DNA of 64,000 bases. Origin: Marivivens geojensis (GTDB taxonomy: Bacteria; Pseudomonadota; Alphaproteobacteria; Rhodobacterales; Rhodobacteraceae). A model generated the notes under the pieces. The model had not been told where the DNA came from. It saw only the letters and a program-made list of their open reading frames with translations, and ran no database searches. Below, one piece after another: positions 25,525-35,212 of this stretch (position 1 is its first letter; the number at the start of each line of letters is the position of its first letter). The stretch lies in contig NZ_JALKCU010000007.1 in NCBI RefSeq assembly GCF_023540835.1, positions 1 to 64,000 of the forward strand. The letters run 5' to 3'. Position numbers and translations under genes: made by a program.

Positions 25525-26238
25525 TCAATCCTCTACGGTGTCGATCCATTGGAGCAAAACATCCTCGGACTTGATCTGGATAACACCCTTTTCAATGGCG
25601 ATCACACCGTCGCGCCGCATACGACCTAGGTTTTTGTTCACGGTTTGCCGCGAACACCCAACAGTATCGGCGATAAAGGTTTGGCTATGCCGAACGCTGT
25701 TATCCGAATAACGCAGTTGAAGAAGATAATGCGCGAGCCGCTGCGGGACGTTCATATCCTTTTCGGCACTTCGGAACATATTGAACCGTAGCATGGCCTC
25801 GTACATGTGCGCCGCAAGGTTGCGAACAAAACGGGGATCGGTCGTCAGGTCTGAAAGCTGAGCCTTTTCGATCAACAGAACGCAGCTCCCTGCCGTCGCA
25901 CGCCCACTAGCCGCAGCAGTTTTATTGGCAAGGCATTCGATACCCCCCAATGTCATCCCGACATTAGCAATCAATAACGGAGTGCGGGTGCCGGCAGGCG
26001 AGAGGTAACAGATCTCTACCTGCCCCTGAGCAACTAGATAGAGCCCTAAAGGCACTTGATCCTGATGAATAAAATCTGTCGCCGCGGGGAAATATTGCAT
26101 GCGAGCCGCATCGATTAGCCGGATTTTCTCGATTTCCGAAAATCCGTCGAATATCTCGCTCCGCATCAATTGTGGGAACCTTAAGCTATTTCTTATCCCT
26201 CGGCTCGGCTTATCAGCCGTGCCTTTGTCCCCAAGCAT
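25525..26238 (-). CDS. Crp/Fnr-family transcriptional regulator
   Basis: A 237-residue regulator with an N-terminal cyclic-nucleotide-binding-like domain (about 20-140) and a C-terminal Crp-type winged helix (about 165-225, FIADTVGCSRQTVNKNLGRM). The Fnr iron-sulfur cysteine set is absent. The start at 26238 has CGGAG seven bases upstream. Upstream is a leader with a hairpin and U-run. The gene precedes nspC by 84 bases on the same strand, so it may regulate or be co-transcribed with spermidine synthesis. The effector is unknown. Confidence 0.87.
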   Translation of the reverse strand: MLGDKGTADKPSRGIRNSLRFPQLMRSEIFDGFSEIEKIRLIDAARMQYFPAATDFIHQDQVPLGLYLVAQGQVEICYLSPAGTRTPLLIANVGMTLGGIECLANKTAAASGRATAGSCVLLIEKAQLSDLTTDPRFVRNLAAHMYEAMLRFNMFRSAEKDMNVPQRLAHYLLQLRYSDNSVRHSQTFIADTVGCSRQTVNKNLGRMRRDGVIAIEKGVIQIKSEDVLLQWIDTVED

Positions 26239-26253
26239 CGGAACTCCGTCTGT

Positions 26254-26303
26254 ATTATATTTGAAAAAGCGCAGCAGCAGCAGCGATGCGCTGCATGCTG
26301 CGC
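26254..26303 (-). promoter_or_regulatory. Hairpin with U-run and TATAAT upstream of the Crp-family gene
   Basis: On the minus strand, arms GCGCAGCA and TGCTGCGC (26303-26296 and 26276-26269) form a hairpin followed at once by TTTTTC, a terminator-like structure. Ten bases later a perfect TATAAT (26259-26254) stands 16 bases from the ATG. Either it stops transcription arriving from gcv, with crp read from its own promoter, or it is an attenuator in the crp leader. Confidence 0.45.
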
Positions 26304-26378
26304 CCATACTAAATACGAACTACAATCTAAAGTATATAAGACGTATACTTAAGGATATAATGTCTTCGAGGCGACACC

Positions 26379-26426
26379 ATGAACCACTGGATAATTTCCA
26401 GTAGAGATTGGTTAACAAGCCCTTAA
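26379..26426 (+). CDS. Possible 15-residue small ORF in a short transcript
   Basis: ATG-started 15-codon frame (MNHWIISSRDWLTSP) with GAGG eight bases upstream. It lies between a perfect TATAAT (26356-26361, preceded by an AAGTATA/TATACTT inverted repeat at 26330-26350) and the bidirectional terminator at 26431. It could encode a small peptide or simply lie in a short RNA. No homolog is recognised. Confidence 0.25.
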   Translation: MNHWIISSRDWLTSP

Positions 26427-26430
26427 CAAA

Positions 26431-26459
26431 AAAGGCCCGCGAACACGTCGCGGGCCTTT
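26431..26459. terminator. Bidirectional Rho-independent terminator after gcvP
   Basis: AAAGGCCCGCG-N7-CGCGGGCCTTT, perfect 11-bp arms, with A-rich sequence on the left and TTTTCTTGTTTT on the right, so it can end transcripts from both strands. It lies 18 bases past the gcvP stop. Confidence 0.85.
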
Positions 26460-26477
26460 TCTTGTTTTGATGAAACC

Positions 26478-29327
26478 TTACTCGGCGGCTTCTTGGTAAT
26501 TCGAAAGCGGCGGGCAAATGCACATCAGGTTGCGATCCCCCCATACGTTGTCTACGCGATTCACAGGCGCCCAGTACTTGTCCACGCGGAATGACCCAGC
26601 CGGGTAGCAGGCTTCTTCACGAGTATAAGGACGATCCCAATCACCAACCAGGTCCTCAACAGTATGCGGTGCATTACAAAGCGGATTGTTGTCAGCGGGC
26701 CAAGTTCCCGACGCAACCTTGTCGATTTCAGCGCGGATGGACAGCATCGCGTCGATAAAGCGGTCCAGCTCTGCCTTTGTCTCAGACTCCGTCGGTTCGA
26801 CCATAAGTGTTCCCGCCACAGGCCAACTCATCGTTGGTGCGTGGAACCCGTTGTCGATGAGACGCTTTGCGATGTCATCAACAGTCACGCCGTGATCATC
26901 GGCAAACGGGCGCGTATCGAGGATACATTCATGCGCGACACGACCATTGCGGCCTTTGAACAGAACCCCGTACCCAGCCTCTAGTCGTTTCGCGATATAG
27001 TTCGCATTGAGGATCGCGACCTTGGTCGCTTGAGTTAGGCCCTGCCCGCCCATCATTAACACATATGCCCACGAAATTAGCAGGATCGACGCAGATCCCC
27101 ACGGTGCGGAGGATACCGGCCCCGTTTCGCCACCCGTTTCAGGGTGTCCGGGAAGGTATGGTGCAAGGTGCGCCTTGACCCCAATCGGCCCCATGCCGGG
27201 GCCACCACCGCCATGCGGGATTGCAAAGGTCTTGTGCAGGTTGAGGTGCGAAACGTCACCGCCGATTTCACCCGGCTTGACCAAGCCGACCATGGCGTTG
27301 AGGTTCGCACCGTCGATGTAAACTTGACCGCCGAACTGATGTGTAATCTCGCAGACCTCACGCACGGTTTCTTCGAACACGCCGTGTGTCGACGGATAGG
27401 TGATCATGCAAGCCGCCAGACGGTCGCCCGCTTTTTCTGCCTTCGCGCGGAAATCCTCAACGTCGATATCGCCGTTTTCTGCGGACTTCACCACGACCAC
27501 ATCCATACCGCACATCTGCGCCGAAGCAGGGTTCGTGCCGTGGGCAGAGACTGGGATCAAACAGATATTGCGCTGCGTGTCACCGTTGGCTTTGTGGTAT
27601 GCCATAATGGTCAACAGACCCGCATATTCGCCCTGCGCGCCAGAGTTTGGCTGCATTGACATCGCGTCATAGCCTGTCACGACGCAGAGCTTTTCGCTGA
27701 GGTCAGCGATCATCTCTTGGTAACCCGCCGCCTGATCAACAGGGGCAAATGGGTGCAAGAACGCAAACTCTGGCCACGTAATCGGCATCATTTCGGCCGC
27801 TGCGTTCAGCTTCATGGTGCACGACCCCAGCGGGATCATTGCCCGATCAAGCGCAAGATCGCGATCCGAGAGGCGACGCATGTAGCGCATCATTTCCGTC
27901 TCAGCGCGGTTCATGTGGAAAATCGGGTGGGTGAGGTAATCCGACGTGCGGCTCAGATCCTCGGGGATTTCATAATGATGCGTGAGGTCTTCGTCCTTTG
28001 CGTCAATGCCAAATGCGCGCCAGACCGCTTCAATCGTAGAACGACGGGTGCGTTCATCGAGGCTGATACCAACCTTGGTTTCGCCAACTTTGCGTAGGTT
28101 GATGCCCTCTTCAACGGCCGACTTCATTACGGTGCCTTGCAGCGGGCCGACCTCAACGGTGACGGTATCAAAATAGGCATCGGGTTCGACTGTGAACCCT
28201 GCAGCTTCGAGGCCCTTCACCAGTCGAACAGTCTTGCGGTGGATACGCTGAGCAATCGCTTTAAGACCGACGGGGCCGTGGAACACCGCATACATCGACG
28301 CCATCACGGCCAACAAAGCCTGCGCTGTACAAACGTTCGAGGTCGCCTTTTCACGACGGATGTGCTGCTCACGGGTTTGAAGCGACAGACGCAGGGCACG
28401 ACCACCACGACTATCAACCGAAACACCCACAATCCGCCCCGGCATGGAGCGTTTGTATGCATCTTTACAAGCGAAATAGGCAGCGTGCGGGCCACCGTAG
28501 CCCAGCGGCACGCCAAACCGCTGCGTGGTACCAACGGCAATATCGGCCCCCATCGCGCCCGGCTCTTTGAGCATGGTCAGCGCGAGTGGATCGGCAATCA
28601 CGATACCAATAGCGTTAAAATCATGAAGGTCGGCGATCTGGGCCGTGAAGTCACGCACATGACCGTAGGTGCCCGGATATTGGAACACAGCGCCAAAGAC
28701 CTTGGAAGCGTCGAGGTCATCGGGGGAACCCACGATCACTTCAATACCGAGCGGCTCTGCGCGCGTTTTCATGACTGCAATGTTCTGCGGATGACAGTTT
28801 TCATCGACAAAGAATGCTGTTGCTTTCGACTTTGCCACGCGCTGCGCCATCGTCATGGCTTCGGCTGCGGCAGTCGCCTCGTCCAAGAGCGACGCGTTCG
28901 CAATTTCGAGACCCGTCAGGTCACAGACCATCGTTTGGTAGTTCAACAGCGCCTCAAGGCGACCTTGCGAAATTTCAGGCTGATAGGGCGTGTAAGCCGT
29001 ATACCAAGCAGGGTTTTCCAAGATGTTGCGCTGAATTGCGGGCGGCGTCACGGTGCCATAGAACCCCTGCCCGATCAGGGAGGTCATCTGTTTGTTTTTC
29101 TTGGCAACATTTCCGAGGAAATACAGAAGCTCACCTTCCGACTTGGGTTTTCCAAAATCGAGAGGTTCCGACTGACGGATGGATGCGGGGACCGTCTGTT
29201 CGATCAATTGATCGAGGCTCTCAACCCCCACAACACGCAGCATCTCTTCCATCTCAGCGGGGCTTGGCCCGATGTGACGGCGGTTCGCAAAATCGTAAGG
29301 GCGGTAGTCGGTGGGTTCAAACGGCAT
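26478..29327 (-). CDS. gcvP: Glycine dehydrogenase (decarboxylating), P-protein
   Basis: A 949-residue single-chain P-protein (both halves fused). The N-terminus reads [18 protein letters not shown]. The second half has [15 protein letters not shown] and, around residue 700, the PLP-lysine segment [16 protein letters not shown]. It decarboxylates glycine and passes the aminomethyl group to GcvH. GAGGA precedes the ATG at 29327. It is third in the riboswitch-controlled gcvTHP operon, after an intercistronic hairpin. Confidence 0.95.
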   Translation of the reverse strand: MPFEPTDYRPYDFANRRHIGPSPAEMEEMLRVVGVESLDQLIEQTVPASIRQSEPLDFGKPKSEGELLYFLGNVAKKNKQMTSLIGQGFYGTVTPPAIQRNILENPAWYTAYTPYQPEISQGRLEALLNYQTMVCDLTGLEIANASLLDEATAAAEAMTMAQRVAKSKATAFFVDENCHPQNIAVMKTRAEPLGIEVIVGSPDDLDASKVFGAVFQYPGTYGHVRDFTAQIADLHDFNAIGIVIADPLALTMLKEPGAMGADIAVGTTQRFGVPLGYGGPHAAYFACKDAYKRSMPGRIVGVSVDSRGGRALRLSLQTREQHIRREKATSNVCTAQALLAVMASMYAVFHGPVGLKAIAQRIHRKTVRLVKGLEAAGFTVEPDAYFDTVTVEVGPLQGTVMKSAVEEGINLRKVGETKVGISLDERTRRSTIEAVWRAFGIDAKDEDLTHHYEIPEDLSRTSDYLTHPIFHMNRAETEMMRYMRRLSDRDLALDRAMIPLGSCTMKLNAAAEMMPITWPEFAFLHPFAPVDQAAGYQEMIADLSEKLCVVTGYDAMSMQPNSGAQGEYAGLLTIMAYHKANGDTQRNICLIPVSAHGTNPASAQMCGMDVVVVKSAENGDIDVEDFRAKAEKAGDRLAACMITYPSTHGVFEETVREVCEITHQFGGQVYIDGANLNAMVGLVKPGEIGGDVSHLNLHKTFAIPHGGGGPGMGPIGVKAHLAPYLPGHPETGGETGPVSSAPWGSASILLISWAYVLMMGGQGLTQATKVAILNANYIAKRLEAGYGVLFKGRNGRVAHECILDTRPFADDHGVTVDDIAKRLIDNGFHAPTMSWPVAGTLMVEPTESETKAELDRFIDAMLSIRAEIDKVASGTWPADNNPLCNAPHTVEDLVGDWDRPYTREEACYPAGSFRVDKYWAPVNRVDNVWGDRNLMCICPPLSNYQEAAE

Positions 29328-29357
29328 GGGCCTGTCCTCGGGCAAAAAGAGTCTGAC

Positions 29358-29378
29358 TGGGGGCGACGACCGCCCCCA
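29358..29378 (-). repeat. Intercistronic hairpin gcvH-gcvP
   Basis: TGGGGGCG-N5-CGCCCCCA, perfect 8-bp arms, between gcvH and gcvP. On the minus strand CTTTTTG follows about ten bases later. It is probably a processing or partial-attenuation stem that tunes the P-protein level. Confidence 0.5.
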
Positions 29379-29436
29379 TTTCTGTCGTCCAGCACTGCAT
29401 GTCACGAGGATCTAACCGCATGACATATCAGAGAAA

Positions 29437-29802
29437 TTATCCGATGTGCGCCTTATAGGCGGCTTCGTCCATGTATTCGTCAAGCACGGACAAATCTTCG
29501 ACTTTCATCTTGAAGAACCAACCGTCATTCAACGGATCGTCATTCACCAAAGATGGGTTGTCAGCCAGAACGTCGTTCACTTCGACGATCTCGCCATCCA
29601 GCGGAGCAAGGATATCGGAAGCTGCCTTAACCGATTCAATCACCACCACTTCATCGTCTTTGGCGACTTCGGTGCCTTCTTCGGGCAGTTCCACAAACAC
29701 AATATCACCAAGCTGCTCGGTGGCGTGTTCGGTAATACCGACAACGACCAGATCACCTTCGACGCGCAACCATTCGTGTTCTTCTGTGTATTTCATGTCC
29801 AA
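29437..29802 (-). CDS. gcvH: Glycine cleavage system H protein
   Basis: A 121-residue lipoyl carrier. The lipoylated lysine is in [12 protein letters not shown] (about 50-61). Start [12 protein letters not shown] is typical, with GGAG upstream. It shuttles the aminomethyl group between P- and T-proteins. It lies 16 bases downstream of gcvT. Confidence 0.95.
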   Translation of the reverse strand: MDMKYTEEHEWLRVEGDLVVVGITEHATEQLGDIVFVELPEEGTEVAKDDEVVVIESVKAASDILAPLDGEIVEVNDVLADNPSLVNDDPLNDGWFFKMKVEDLSVLDEYMDEAAYKAHIG

Positions 29803-29818
29803 AATCTCCTGTCGGACC

Positions 29819-30925
29819 TTAACGCTTATATGTTGATGGACGGAACGGAAGTGCCGTCACTTTAGCGGGCAGGCGCTTTCCACGCACTTCACCCCAAATC
29901 ACTGTGCCTTCTGCCGAGAGGTCGGCAGGGACATAGCCCATAGACATCGGTGCATTGATGCTGGGCCCGAACGCGCCAGAAGTCACCTCACCAATAGGTT
30001 CGCCGCCAACCTCATCGGCAAAAAGCATCGTATGAGCCCGCATTGGCGCACGTCCATCAGGCGAAAGCCCAACGCGTGCACGGGCAGCACCGTTTTCGAA
30101 CTCCGCCAAGATACGGTCGGCACCAGGGAACCCACCAGCGCGATCGCCGACGCGACGCGCCTTTTGGATCGCCCACTTGAGGTCAGCCTGAACTGGCGTT
30201 GTTGTCGTGTCGATGTCGGACCCATAGAGGCACAGCCCTGCCTCTAGCCGCAGGCTATCACGTGCGCCTAGGCCAATCGCCGCAACATCATCGTCCGCCA
30301 GAAGAGCACGAACAAAGGCTTCAGCCTGATCGTCGGCGACCGAGATTTCGAACCCGTCTTCGCCGGTGTAGCCCGACCGCGATACCCAGAGATCTCCAAA
30401 GGCGCTCGACACAGTCGCGACGTCCATGAACTTCATCGCAGCGACGTCAGCGATTTTCTGAAGCGCAGCTTCCGCTTTCGGACCTTGCAGGGCGACCAGT
30501 GCACGGTCGGTGATTTCCTCGACATCGATGCCCGCAAGGTTTGCACGCATGTAAGCAATATCGGAATCTTTGCAGGCCGCGTTTACGACTACAAACAGGT
30601 GATCGCCACGGTTCGCAAACATCAAGTCGTCACGAATACCGCCTTCGTCATTGGTGAACAGGCCGTAACGCTGACGACCCTCGGTGAGGCCCTGTACATC
30701 CATCGGCACCAGCGCCTCGAACGCAGCAGCGACGTCCTCGCCGCGCAGAATCACCTGCCCCATGTGGCTCACATCAAACAGACCTGCATTTTCGCGGGTC
30801 CAGAGGTGCTCTTTCATAACGCCCAAGGGGTATTGGACCGGCATCTCATAGCCAGCGAAAGGAACCATCTTGGCCCCAAGTTCCACGTGCAGATCGTAAA
30901 GCCCCGTGCGTTTCAAATCGGACAT
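29819..30925 (-). CDS. gcvT: Aminomethyltransferase, T-protein of glycine cleavage
   Basis: A 368-residue folate-dependent enzyme. [30 protein letters not shown] near the N-terminus and [10 protein letters not shown] in the middle are diagnostic. It releases ammonia and forms 5,10-methylenetetrahydrofolate. GGAGG lies eight bases before the start at 30925. The reading frame stays open 270 bases further upstream through the glycine riboswitch, but that part is RNA, not protein. Confidence 0.95.
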   Translation of the reverse strand: MSDLKRTGLYDLHVELGAKMVPFAGYEMPVQYPLGVMKEHLWTRENAGLFDVSHMGQVILRGEDVAAAFEALVPMDVQGLTEGRQRYGLFTNDEGGIRDDLMFANRGDHLFVVVNAACKDSDIAYMRANLAGIDVEEITDRALVALQGPKAEAALQKIADVAAMKFMDVATVSSAFGDLWVSRSGYTGEDGFEISVADDQAEAFVRALLADDDVAAIGLGARDSLRLEAGLCLYGSDIDTTTTPVQADLKWAIQKARRVGDRAGGFPGADRILAEFENGAARARVGLSPDGRAPMRAHTMLFADEVGGEPIGEVTSGAFGPSINAPMSMGYVPADLSAEGTVIWGEVRGKRLPAKVTALPFRPSTYKR

Positions 30926-30962
30926 ACTGCCTCCAGCATCCGGACCAATGGCCCGTTTCATG

Positions 30963-31118
30963 ATGCCCCCTCTGTCCATTGCGCCTGAGATCGTTATCCC
31001 TTCGGCGGACGCTGTCGCGTCACTCTCCAGACTGTTGATACGTGTAAGGTCCTTTTGCCTGAGAGTTTCCAGGGGCGGTTGCTCCTTCGGCACTGGTGAT
31101 CCAGTTCTCCCGAACACG
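30963..31118 (-). promoter_or_regulatory. Tandem glycine riboswitch
   Basis: Two consecutive glycine aptamers on the minus strand. Aptamer 1 contains GGGAGAACUGG, GCCGAAGGAGCAA and CUCUCAGGCAAAAGGACC. Aptamer 2 contains UCUGGAGAGUGACG, CGCCGAAGGGAUAACG and UCUCAGGCGCAAUGGACAGAGG. Both cores match the known family. The second aptamer ends about 40 bases before the gcvT start, so glycine binding should switch on the gcvTHP operon. Confidence 0.93.
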
Positions 31119-31267
31119 TATGTTTCCGATAGGAAATTTTTCGCCCCTCGTCCAGTGGTAAAATGCGACTCTTTGCATTTCATTTGCGCCACCACACAAT
31201 GACTAGGCGAAAGTGAACAAAAGCGCTACACATACAAACATATGAATGTGACTTGGGAGGAGTTACA

Positions 31268-32167
31268 ATGAAGCTTACCAGACGCGCTGCAATATTAGGT
31301 GGGGCCGCTTTGGCGGGCACGCTACCATTCCGTAGCTTTGCTTCGGTCGAGATGGGAAACCTAAAGATCGATACGCTATCCGACGGCAACCTCGTATTGC
31401 CAGGTTCAATGATCCTCGGGGATCGGGTCGGCGAAGCCGGCGATATCCTCGCTCGCTACGGTCTGACGCCTGACCAATTTACGCCCGATTGTAACGTTAC
31501 GCTGCTCCGCGATGGAACTAATACTGTGCTGTTCGATACGGGCGCGGGCGCGAATTTCATGCCGACGGCAGGGCGCTTGCTCGACTCGCTCGACACGCTC
31601 GGCGTCACGCCTGAAGAAGTCACTCACGTCATCTTTACGCACGCGCACCCTGATCACCTCTGGGGCGTTCTGGATGATTTTGACGAACCCGTGTTCTACA
31701 ATGCAAAACACATGATCAATCGCGCCGAACGTGATTTCTGGCTCGATCCGAATACGCCGAATGCTATCGGCGAGGCACGTATGGCCTTTGCAGCGGGCGC
31801 GATCCGCAATCTCCAAACCATCGAAGACTACCTCGAGACCTTTGAGGATGGCGATGAGGTCGTATCGGGCATTTCTGCATTTGCAACCAATGGTCACACG
31901 CCGGGTCACACCTCGTTCGAGATCCGCGGTGGGTCTGACAGCCTGATGATCATCGGTGACGCGATCGGCAACCACCACGTTGGATTCGAAGTCCCATCAT
32001 GGGCGAGCGGTTCGGACCAAGATCAGGACATGGGCATTGCGACGCGCGAACGGCTCCTCGACCGTTTGGCCAATGAACAAATGGCAATGATCGGCTTCCA
32101 TTTCCCCTTCCCCGGTGTGGGACGGGCCGAAAAATCGGGCGACACTTACAAATTCGTCGCAGCATAA
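31268..32167 (+). CDS. Exported metallo-beta-lactamase-fold hydrolase
   Basis: A 299-residue protein with an N-terminal Tat signal (TRRAAILGGAALAGTLP, cleavage after FRSFA near residue 24). The metal-binding motif is THAHPDHLWG (about 118-127), followed by GHTPGH and a late GDAIGNHHV. It belongs to the glyoxalase II-like MBL superfamily and acts outside the cytoplasm. GGGAGGAG precedes the ATG at 31268. It is isolated between the gcv riboswitch and a terminator shared with hemA. SoxH is one exported MBL protein, but this gene is not within the sox operon, so I do not assign that name. Confidence 0.82.
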   Translation: MKLTRRAAILGGAALAGTLPFRSFASVEMGNLKIDTLSDGNLVLPGSMILGDRVGEAGDILARYGLTPDQFTPDCNVTLLRDGTNTVLFDTGAGANFMPTAGRLLDSLDTLGVTPEEVTHVIFTHAHPDHLWGVLDDFDEPVFYNAKHMINRAERDFWLDPNTPNAIGEARMAFAAGAIRNLQTIEDYLETFEDGDEVVSGISAFATNGHTPGHTSFEIRGGSDSLMIIGDAIGNHHVGFEVPSWASGSDQDQDMGIATRERLLDRLANEQMAMIGFHFPFPGVGRAEKSGDTYKFVAA

Positions 32168-32199
32168 TAAGAAGGGCGGCTCTGAGCCGCCCTTCTTAT
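32165..32199. terminator. Bidirectional terminator between MBL gene and hemA
   Basis: AATAAGAAGGGCGGCT and AGCCGCCCTTCTTATT arms around a three-base loop, self-complementary over about 16 bp with A/T-rich ends on both sides. It ends the two convergent transcripts. Confidence 0.85.
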
Positions 32200-32207
32200 T
32201 ATCTGAA

Positions 32208-33431
32208 TTATTGAGCCGCCATTGGCATCCGCGCCAATTCACATTGCGCCCAAAGCTCTTCGAGAGCGCCGATCAGACGATCAATGTCGTCTTGACTATG
32301 AACGGGCGAGGGCGTGATCCGCAAACGTTCAGTGCCTTTGGGAACAGTCGGATAGTTAATCGGCTGAATGTAGATGCCGTAACGATCCATCAGCACGTCA
32401 GAAATCCACTTACATTTGACTGGATCGCCGACCATCACTGGAATGATGTGGCTCGGATTTTCGATGTGCGGAATACCTGCCGCATCCAGACGTTCCCGCA
32501 CCTGCGCGACCTTCGCTTGTTGCGCTTCACGCTCTGTAGATGATTGCTTGAGATGTTTGATGGCGGCGCAGGCACCCGCAGCGACTGCAGGCGGCAGGGC
32601 CGTGGTAAAGATAAAGCCCGACGCAAAGGACCGTACGAAATCGACCAGTTCTTTCGACGCGGTGATATAGCCACCCATGACGCCGAACGCTTTACCGAGC
32701 GTCCCTTCGATCACGGTTACGCGGTCCATCAGACCTTCACGCTCCGCCACGCCGCCACCGCGCGGGCCGTACATACCGACAGCGTGAACCTCATCCAGAT
32801 AGGTCATCGCATTGTATTTCTCGGCCAGATCGCAAATCTCTTTGATCGGCGCGATGTCGCCATCCATCGAGTAAACGGATTCAAACGCGACGAGCTTCGG
32901 GCGGTCGAGCGGCTGTTCGGCGAGAAGTTCCTCGAGGTGAGCCAGATCGTTGTGTTTCCAAAGTTTCCGCTCTGCTTTGGAATGGCGAATGCCTTCGATC
33001 ATCGACGCGTGGTTGAGGCTATCGGAAATCACGAGGCAATTCGGAATGCGGGACGCCAAGGTACCGAGCGCGGCCCAATTCGACACATAGCCAGACGTGA
33101 ACAAAAGAGCCGCCTCTTTGCCATGCAAATCGGCCAGCTCGCGTTCGAGCAATACATGGTGATGCGTCGTGCCAGAGATGTTGCGCGTTCCACCAGCGCC
33201 CGCGCCTACCTTATCCAGCGCATCATGCATCGCCTCAAGAACCTTGGGATGCTGGCCCATGCCGAGATAGTCGTTCGAACACCAGATAGATACTTTGCGG
33301 ACTGCGTTCTCAACAAAGTTCGCTGCCTTTGGAAAATTCCCACGCTCACGCTCAAGGTCAGCAAACACGCGATAGTTGCCTTCCTCGCGGAGCTTGTTCA
33401 GCTCCGAGGCAAAGAAATTCTGATAGTCCAT
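32208..33431 (-). CDS. hemA: 5-aminolevulinate synthase
   Basis: A 407-residue PLP enzyme of the C4 pathway. It shows [12 protein letters not shown] (about 51-62), [12 protein letters not shown], and the PLP-lysine segment [13 protein letters not shown] (about 241-253). It condenses glycine and succinyl-CoA for heme and, where present, bacteriochlorophyll synthesis. C4-pathway hemA is an alphaproteobacterial trait. It follows the DUF302 gene after two bases, so both are probably co-transcribed. It sits near glycine cleavage genes, which compete for the same substrate. Confidence 0.95.
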   Translation of the reverse strand: MDYQNFFASELNKLREEGNYRVFADLERERGNFPKAANFVENAVRKVSIWCSNDYLGMGQHPKVLEAMHDALDKVGAGAGGTRNISGTTHHHVLLERELADLHGKEAALLFTSGYVSNWAALGTLASRIPNCLVISDSLNHASMIEGIRHSKAERKLWKHNDLAHLEELLAEQPLDRPKLVAFESVYSMDGDIAPIKEICDLAEKYNAMTYLDEVHAVGMYGPRGGGVAEREGLMDRVTVIEGTLGKAFGVMGGYITASKELVDFVRSFASGFIFTTALPPAVAAGACAAIKHLKQSSTEREAQQAKVAQVRERLDAAGIPHIENPSHIIPVMVGDPVKCKWISDVLMDRYGIYIQPINYPTVPKGTERLRITPSPVHSQDDIDRLIGALEELWAQCELARMPMAAQ

Positions 33432-33433
33432 GG

Positions 33434-33868
33434 TTATTCTCCGACAGCTTCGCGGGCGATTTCATCGAGCAAGCTTTGCACAGCCTGCATCACGCCTTCA
33501 GGTTGGTTTCGGTAACCCACAACGACTTCGCCTTCGCGTTCAAAAACGAACACAGCATAAGGACAATGGGCAATATTCAGAGGGTCGGCTTCCATCATCT
33601 GCCGAGAGATGGTGGCCGAACAAAATTGGAAAATATCAGCTTGATCAAAGATAACCTGATCGGCGCCCAGATCGGCACCAGTTCGGTTGAGCATTTCGCC
33701 AGTGTGACTGACCCAATCCACCACAAGACCACGGCCTACAATAGCAGATTCGACGCCAAAGGTGGCGTCGTCAAAACTACCGTCAAAGGCATAAGTGGTT
33801 GCGGCCTCTTGGGCAGAGGCGGCAGTCATCGTCAAAGTTAGCAGCGCAGCGACAAAGGTGCGGGTCAT
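33434..33868 (-). CDS. Periplasmic DUF302 protein
   Basis: A 144-residue protein with an N-terminal signal peptide (hydrophobic to about residue 17, ASA cleavage motif) and a DUF302-like domain. The segment [35 protein letters not shown] has the family's pattern with two cysteines (about residues 83 and 102). Function is not known; many DUF302 proteins occur in sulfur- or redox-linked loci. It precedes hemA by two bases and lies next to the sox cluster. Confidence 0.75.
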   Translation of the reverse strand: MTRTFVAALLTLTMTAASAQEAATTYAFDGSFDDATFGVESAIVGRGLVVDWVSHTGEMLNRTGADLGADQVIFDQADIFQFCSATISRQMMEADPLNIAHCPYAVFVFEREGEVVVGYRNQPEGVMQAVQSLLDEIAREAVGE

Positions 33869-33954
33869 GGCGAAGGGCCCCTTCCTGTTGATCTCTGGTT
33901 AATCCCACCTCTGCGATCCGACTTTGACATGGATCATATCGGAGAAATGGAAAA

Positions 33955-33982
33955 CCCCGCCCGACAGTCGTGCCGGACGGGG
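33955..33982 (-). terminator. Terminator-like hairpin after soxD
   Basis: CCCCGCCCG and CGGACGGGG arms (one internal wobble) just past the soxD stop. On the minus strand it is followed by TTTTCC. It closes the sox operon. Confidence 0.65.
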
Positions 33983-33988
33983 AAAGTA

Positions 33989-35212
33989 TTAGCGCGAGAA
34001 AGTCGATAGATACGCGATAATCGCGTCGATATCTTCCTGAGTGCGCAGGCCAGCAAAGGCCATTTTGGTTCCTGCCATCGACCCACGCGGATCAGCAAGG
34101 AACTCTGCCAGACGGTCGGCGGACCAAACGTCACCAGCTTCGTTCGCATCTTTGAACGTGTTGGAATAACGGAAGCCATCGACTGCGCCGATTTGAGCAC
34201 CGACAACACCATTCAGCGCAGGACCCGTTGCGTTACGTGCGCCTTCGCCGACTTGGTGACAGCTACGGCACTGACGGAACACACCTTCACCTGCCGCAAT
34301 CAACTCAGCCGATGGTCCAGCGTCTGCTGCGGCTTCGGTCGGCTCTGCGGCAGCAGGTTCCTCAACCGCTGCGGCTGGGGCGGCCTCTGCCGCCGCTGCG
34401 GCTTCTGCGGCTGCGGCTGCTTTTGCAGCGGTTTCCTCTGGCGTCACGTCCAAAACGGACGCGTGCATAGTGATCTCAACTGCATCTTTACAGTTTTCCA
34501 TGCAAATTTCGGGACGAACAAATGCAGGGAATTCCGTTGTCAGACGGTCGTCGTCGATGAAGTTCGCCTCGTTCGGCAAACGCACATCTTGGAAGTTCTC
34601 ATTGCTGAGTTCAAAATCGTCATCAACCAGATCGTTCACATACAGAAGATATGCGGTGATTGCGTAAACTTCGTCATCAGACAGCGAGGTCGCATCACCG
34701 AACGGCATGGCGCGCTTTACGTAGTCATAGACGGTTGACAGATACGGCCAGTAGGACCCGATGGTTTTGACCGGATCTTCATGTTCGAGAGTGCCGTGAC
34801 CACCCGCGAGGACGGGCCAACGGCCAACAGCCTCACCAAAGTCGCCGTGGCACATGGCGCAGCGTTCGACGAACACTTCTTCGCCAGTGAAGACGTCACC
34901 AGAACCAACGGGCAGACCATGGCCGTCCGGACGAACGTCCGTATCCCACGCAGCGACCTCTTCCGAGAGCGCGCCGCGGCCCAAACCGTAGCCACCATCA
35001 GAAGACGGAGCAAGTCCAGCCATGGCAAGCTCTGCTGCGCGGGCTTCTGCCTCTGCACGTGCTTCTTCGGCCACGGCAGCATTAATTGCGATAGCCTCGC
35101 GAATTGGCGCAGGAATATCTACGATGAACTGGTCAGCGGCCGTGTAAGCCAGCGCGAGCATACCCGCCGCTCCCGTTGCTGCTGGGGCGAAAATCTTAAG
35201 AAATTTCGACAT
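33989..35212 (-). CDS. soxD: Sulfur dehydrogenase diheme cytochrome c subunit SoxD
   Basis: A 407-residue periplasmic diheme cytochrome. Heme sites are CAMCH (about 115) and CRSCH (about 319). An N-terminal membrane/signal helix covers about 5-27, and an alanine/glutamate-rich linker (about 265-305) joins the two cytochrome domains. It takes electrons from SoxC during oxidation of the carrier-bound sulfane sulfur. The start at 35212 lies inside the end of soxC (17-base overlap). The low-complexity linker is longer than in some homologs. Confidence 0.92.
   Translation of the reverse strand: MSKFLKIFAPAATGAAGMLALAYTAADQFIVDIPAPIREAIAINAAVAEEARAEAEARAAELAMAGLAPSSDGGYGLGRGALSEEVAAWDTDVRPDGHGLPVGSGDVFTGEEVFVERCAMCHGDFGEAVGRWPVLAGGHGTLEHEDPVKTIGSYWPYLSTVYDYVKRAMPFGDATSLSDDEVYAITAYLLYVNDLVDDDFELSNENFQDVRLPNEANFIDDDRLTTEFPAFVRPEICMENCKDAVEITMHASVLDVTPEETAAKAAAAAEAAAAAEAAPAAAVEEPAAAEPTEAAADAGPSAELIAAGEGVFRQCRSCHQVGEGARNATGPALNGVVGAQIGAVDGFRYSNTFKDANEAGDVWSADRLAEFLADPRGSMAGTKMAFAGLRTQEDIDAIIAYLSTFSR

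Noticed and set aside
28137..29423. A 428-codon plus-strand frame.
   Set aside because: Antisense to gcvP, no recognisable domain or ribosome site.
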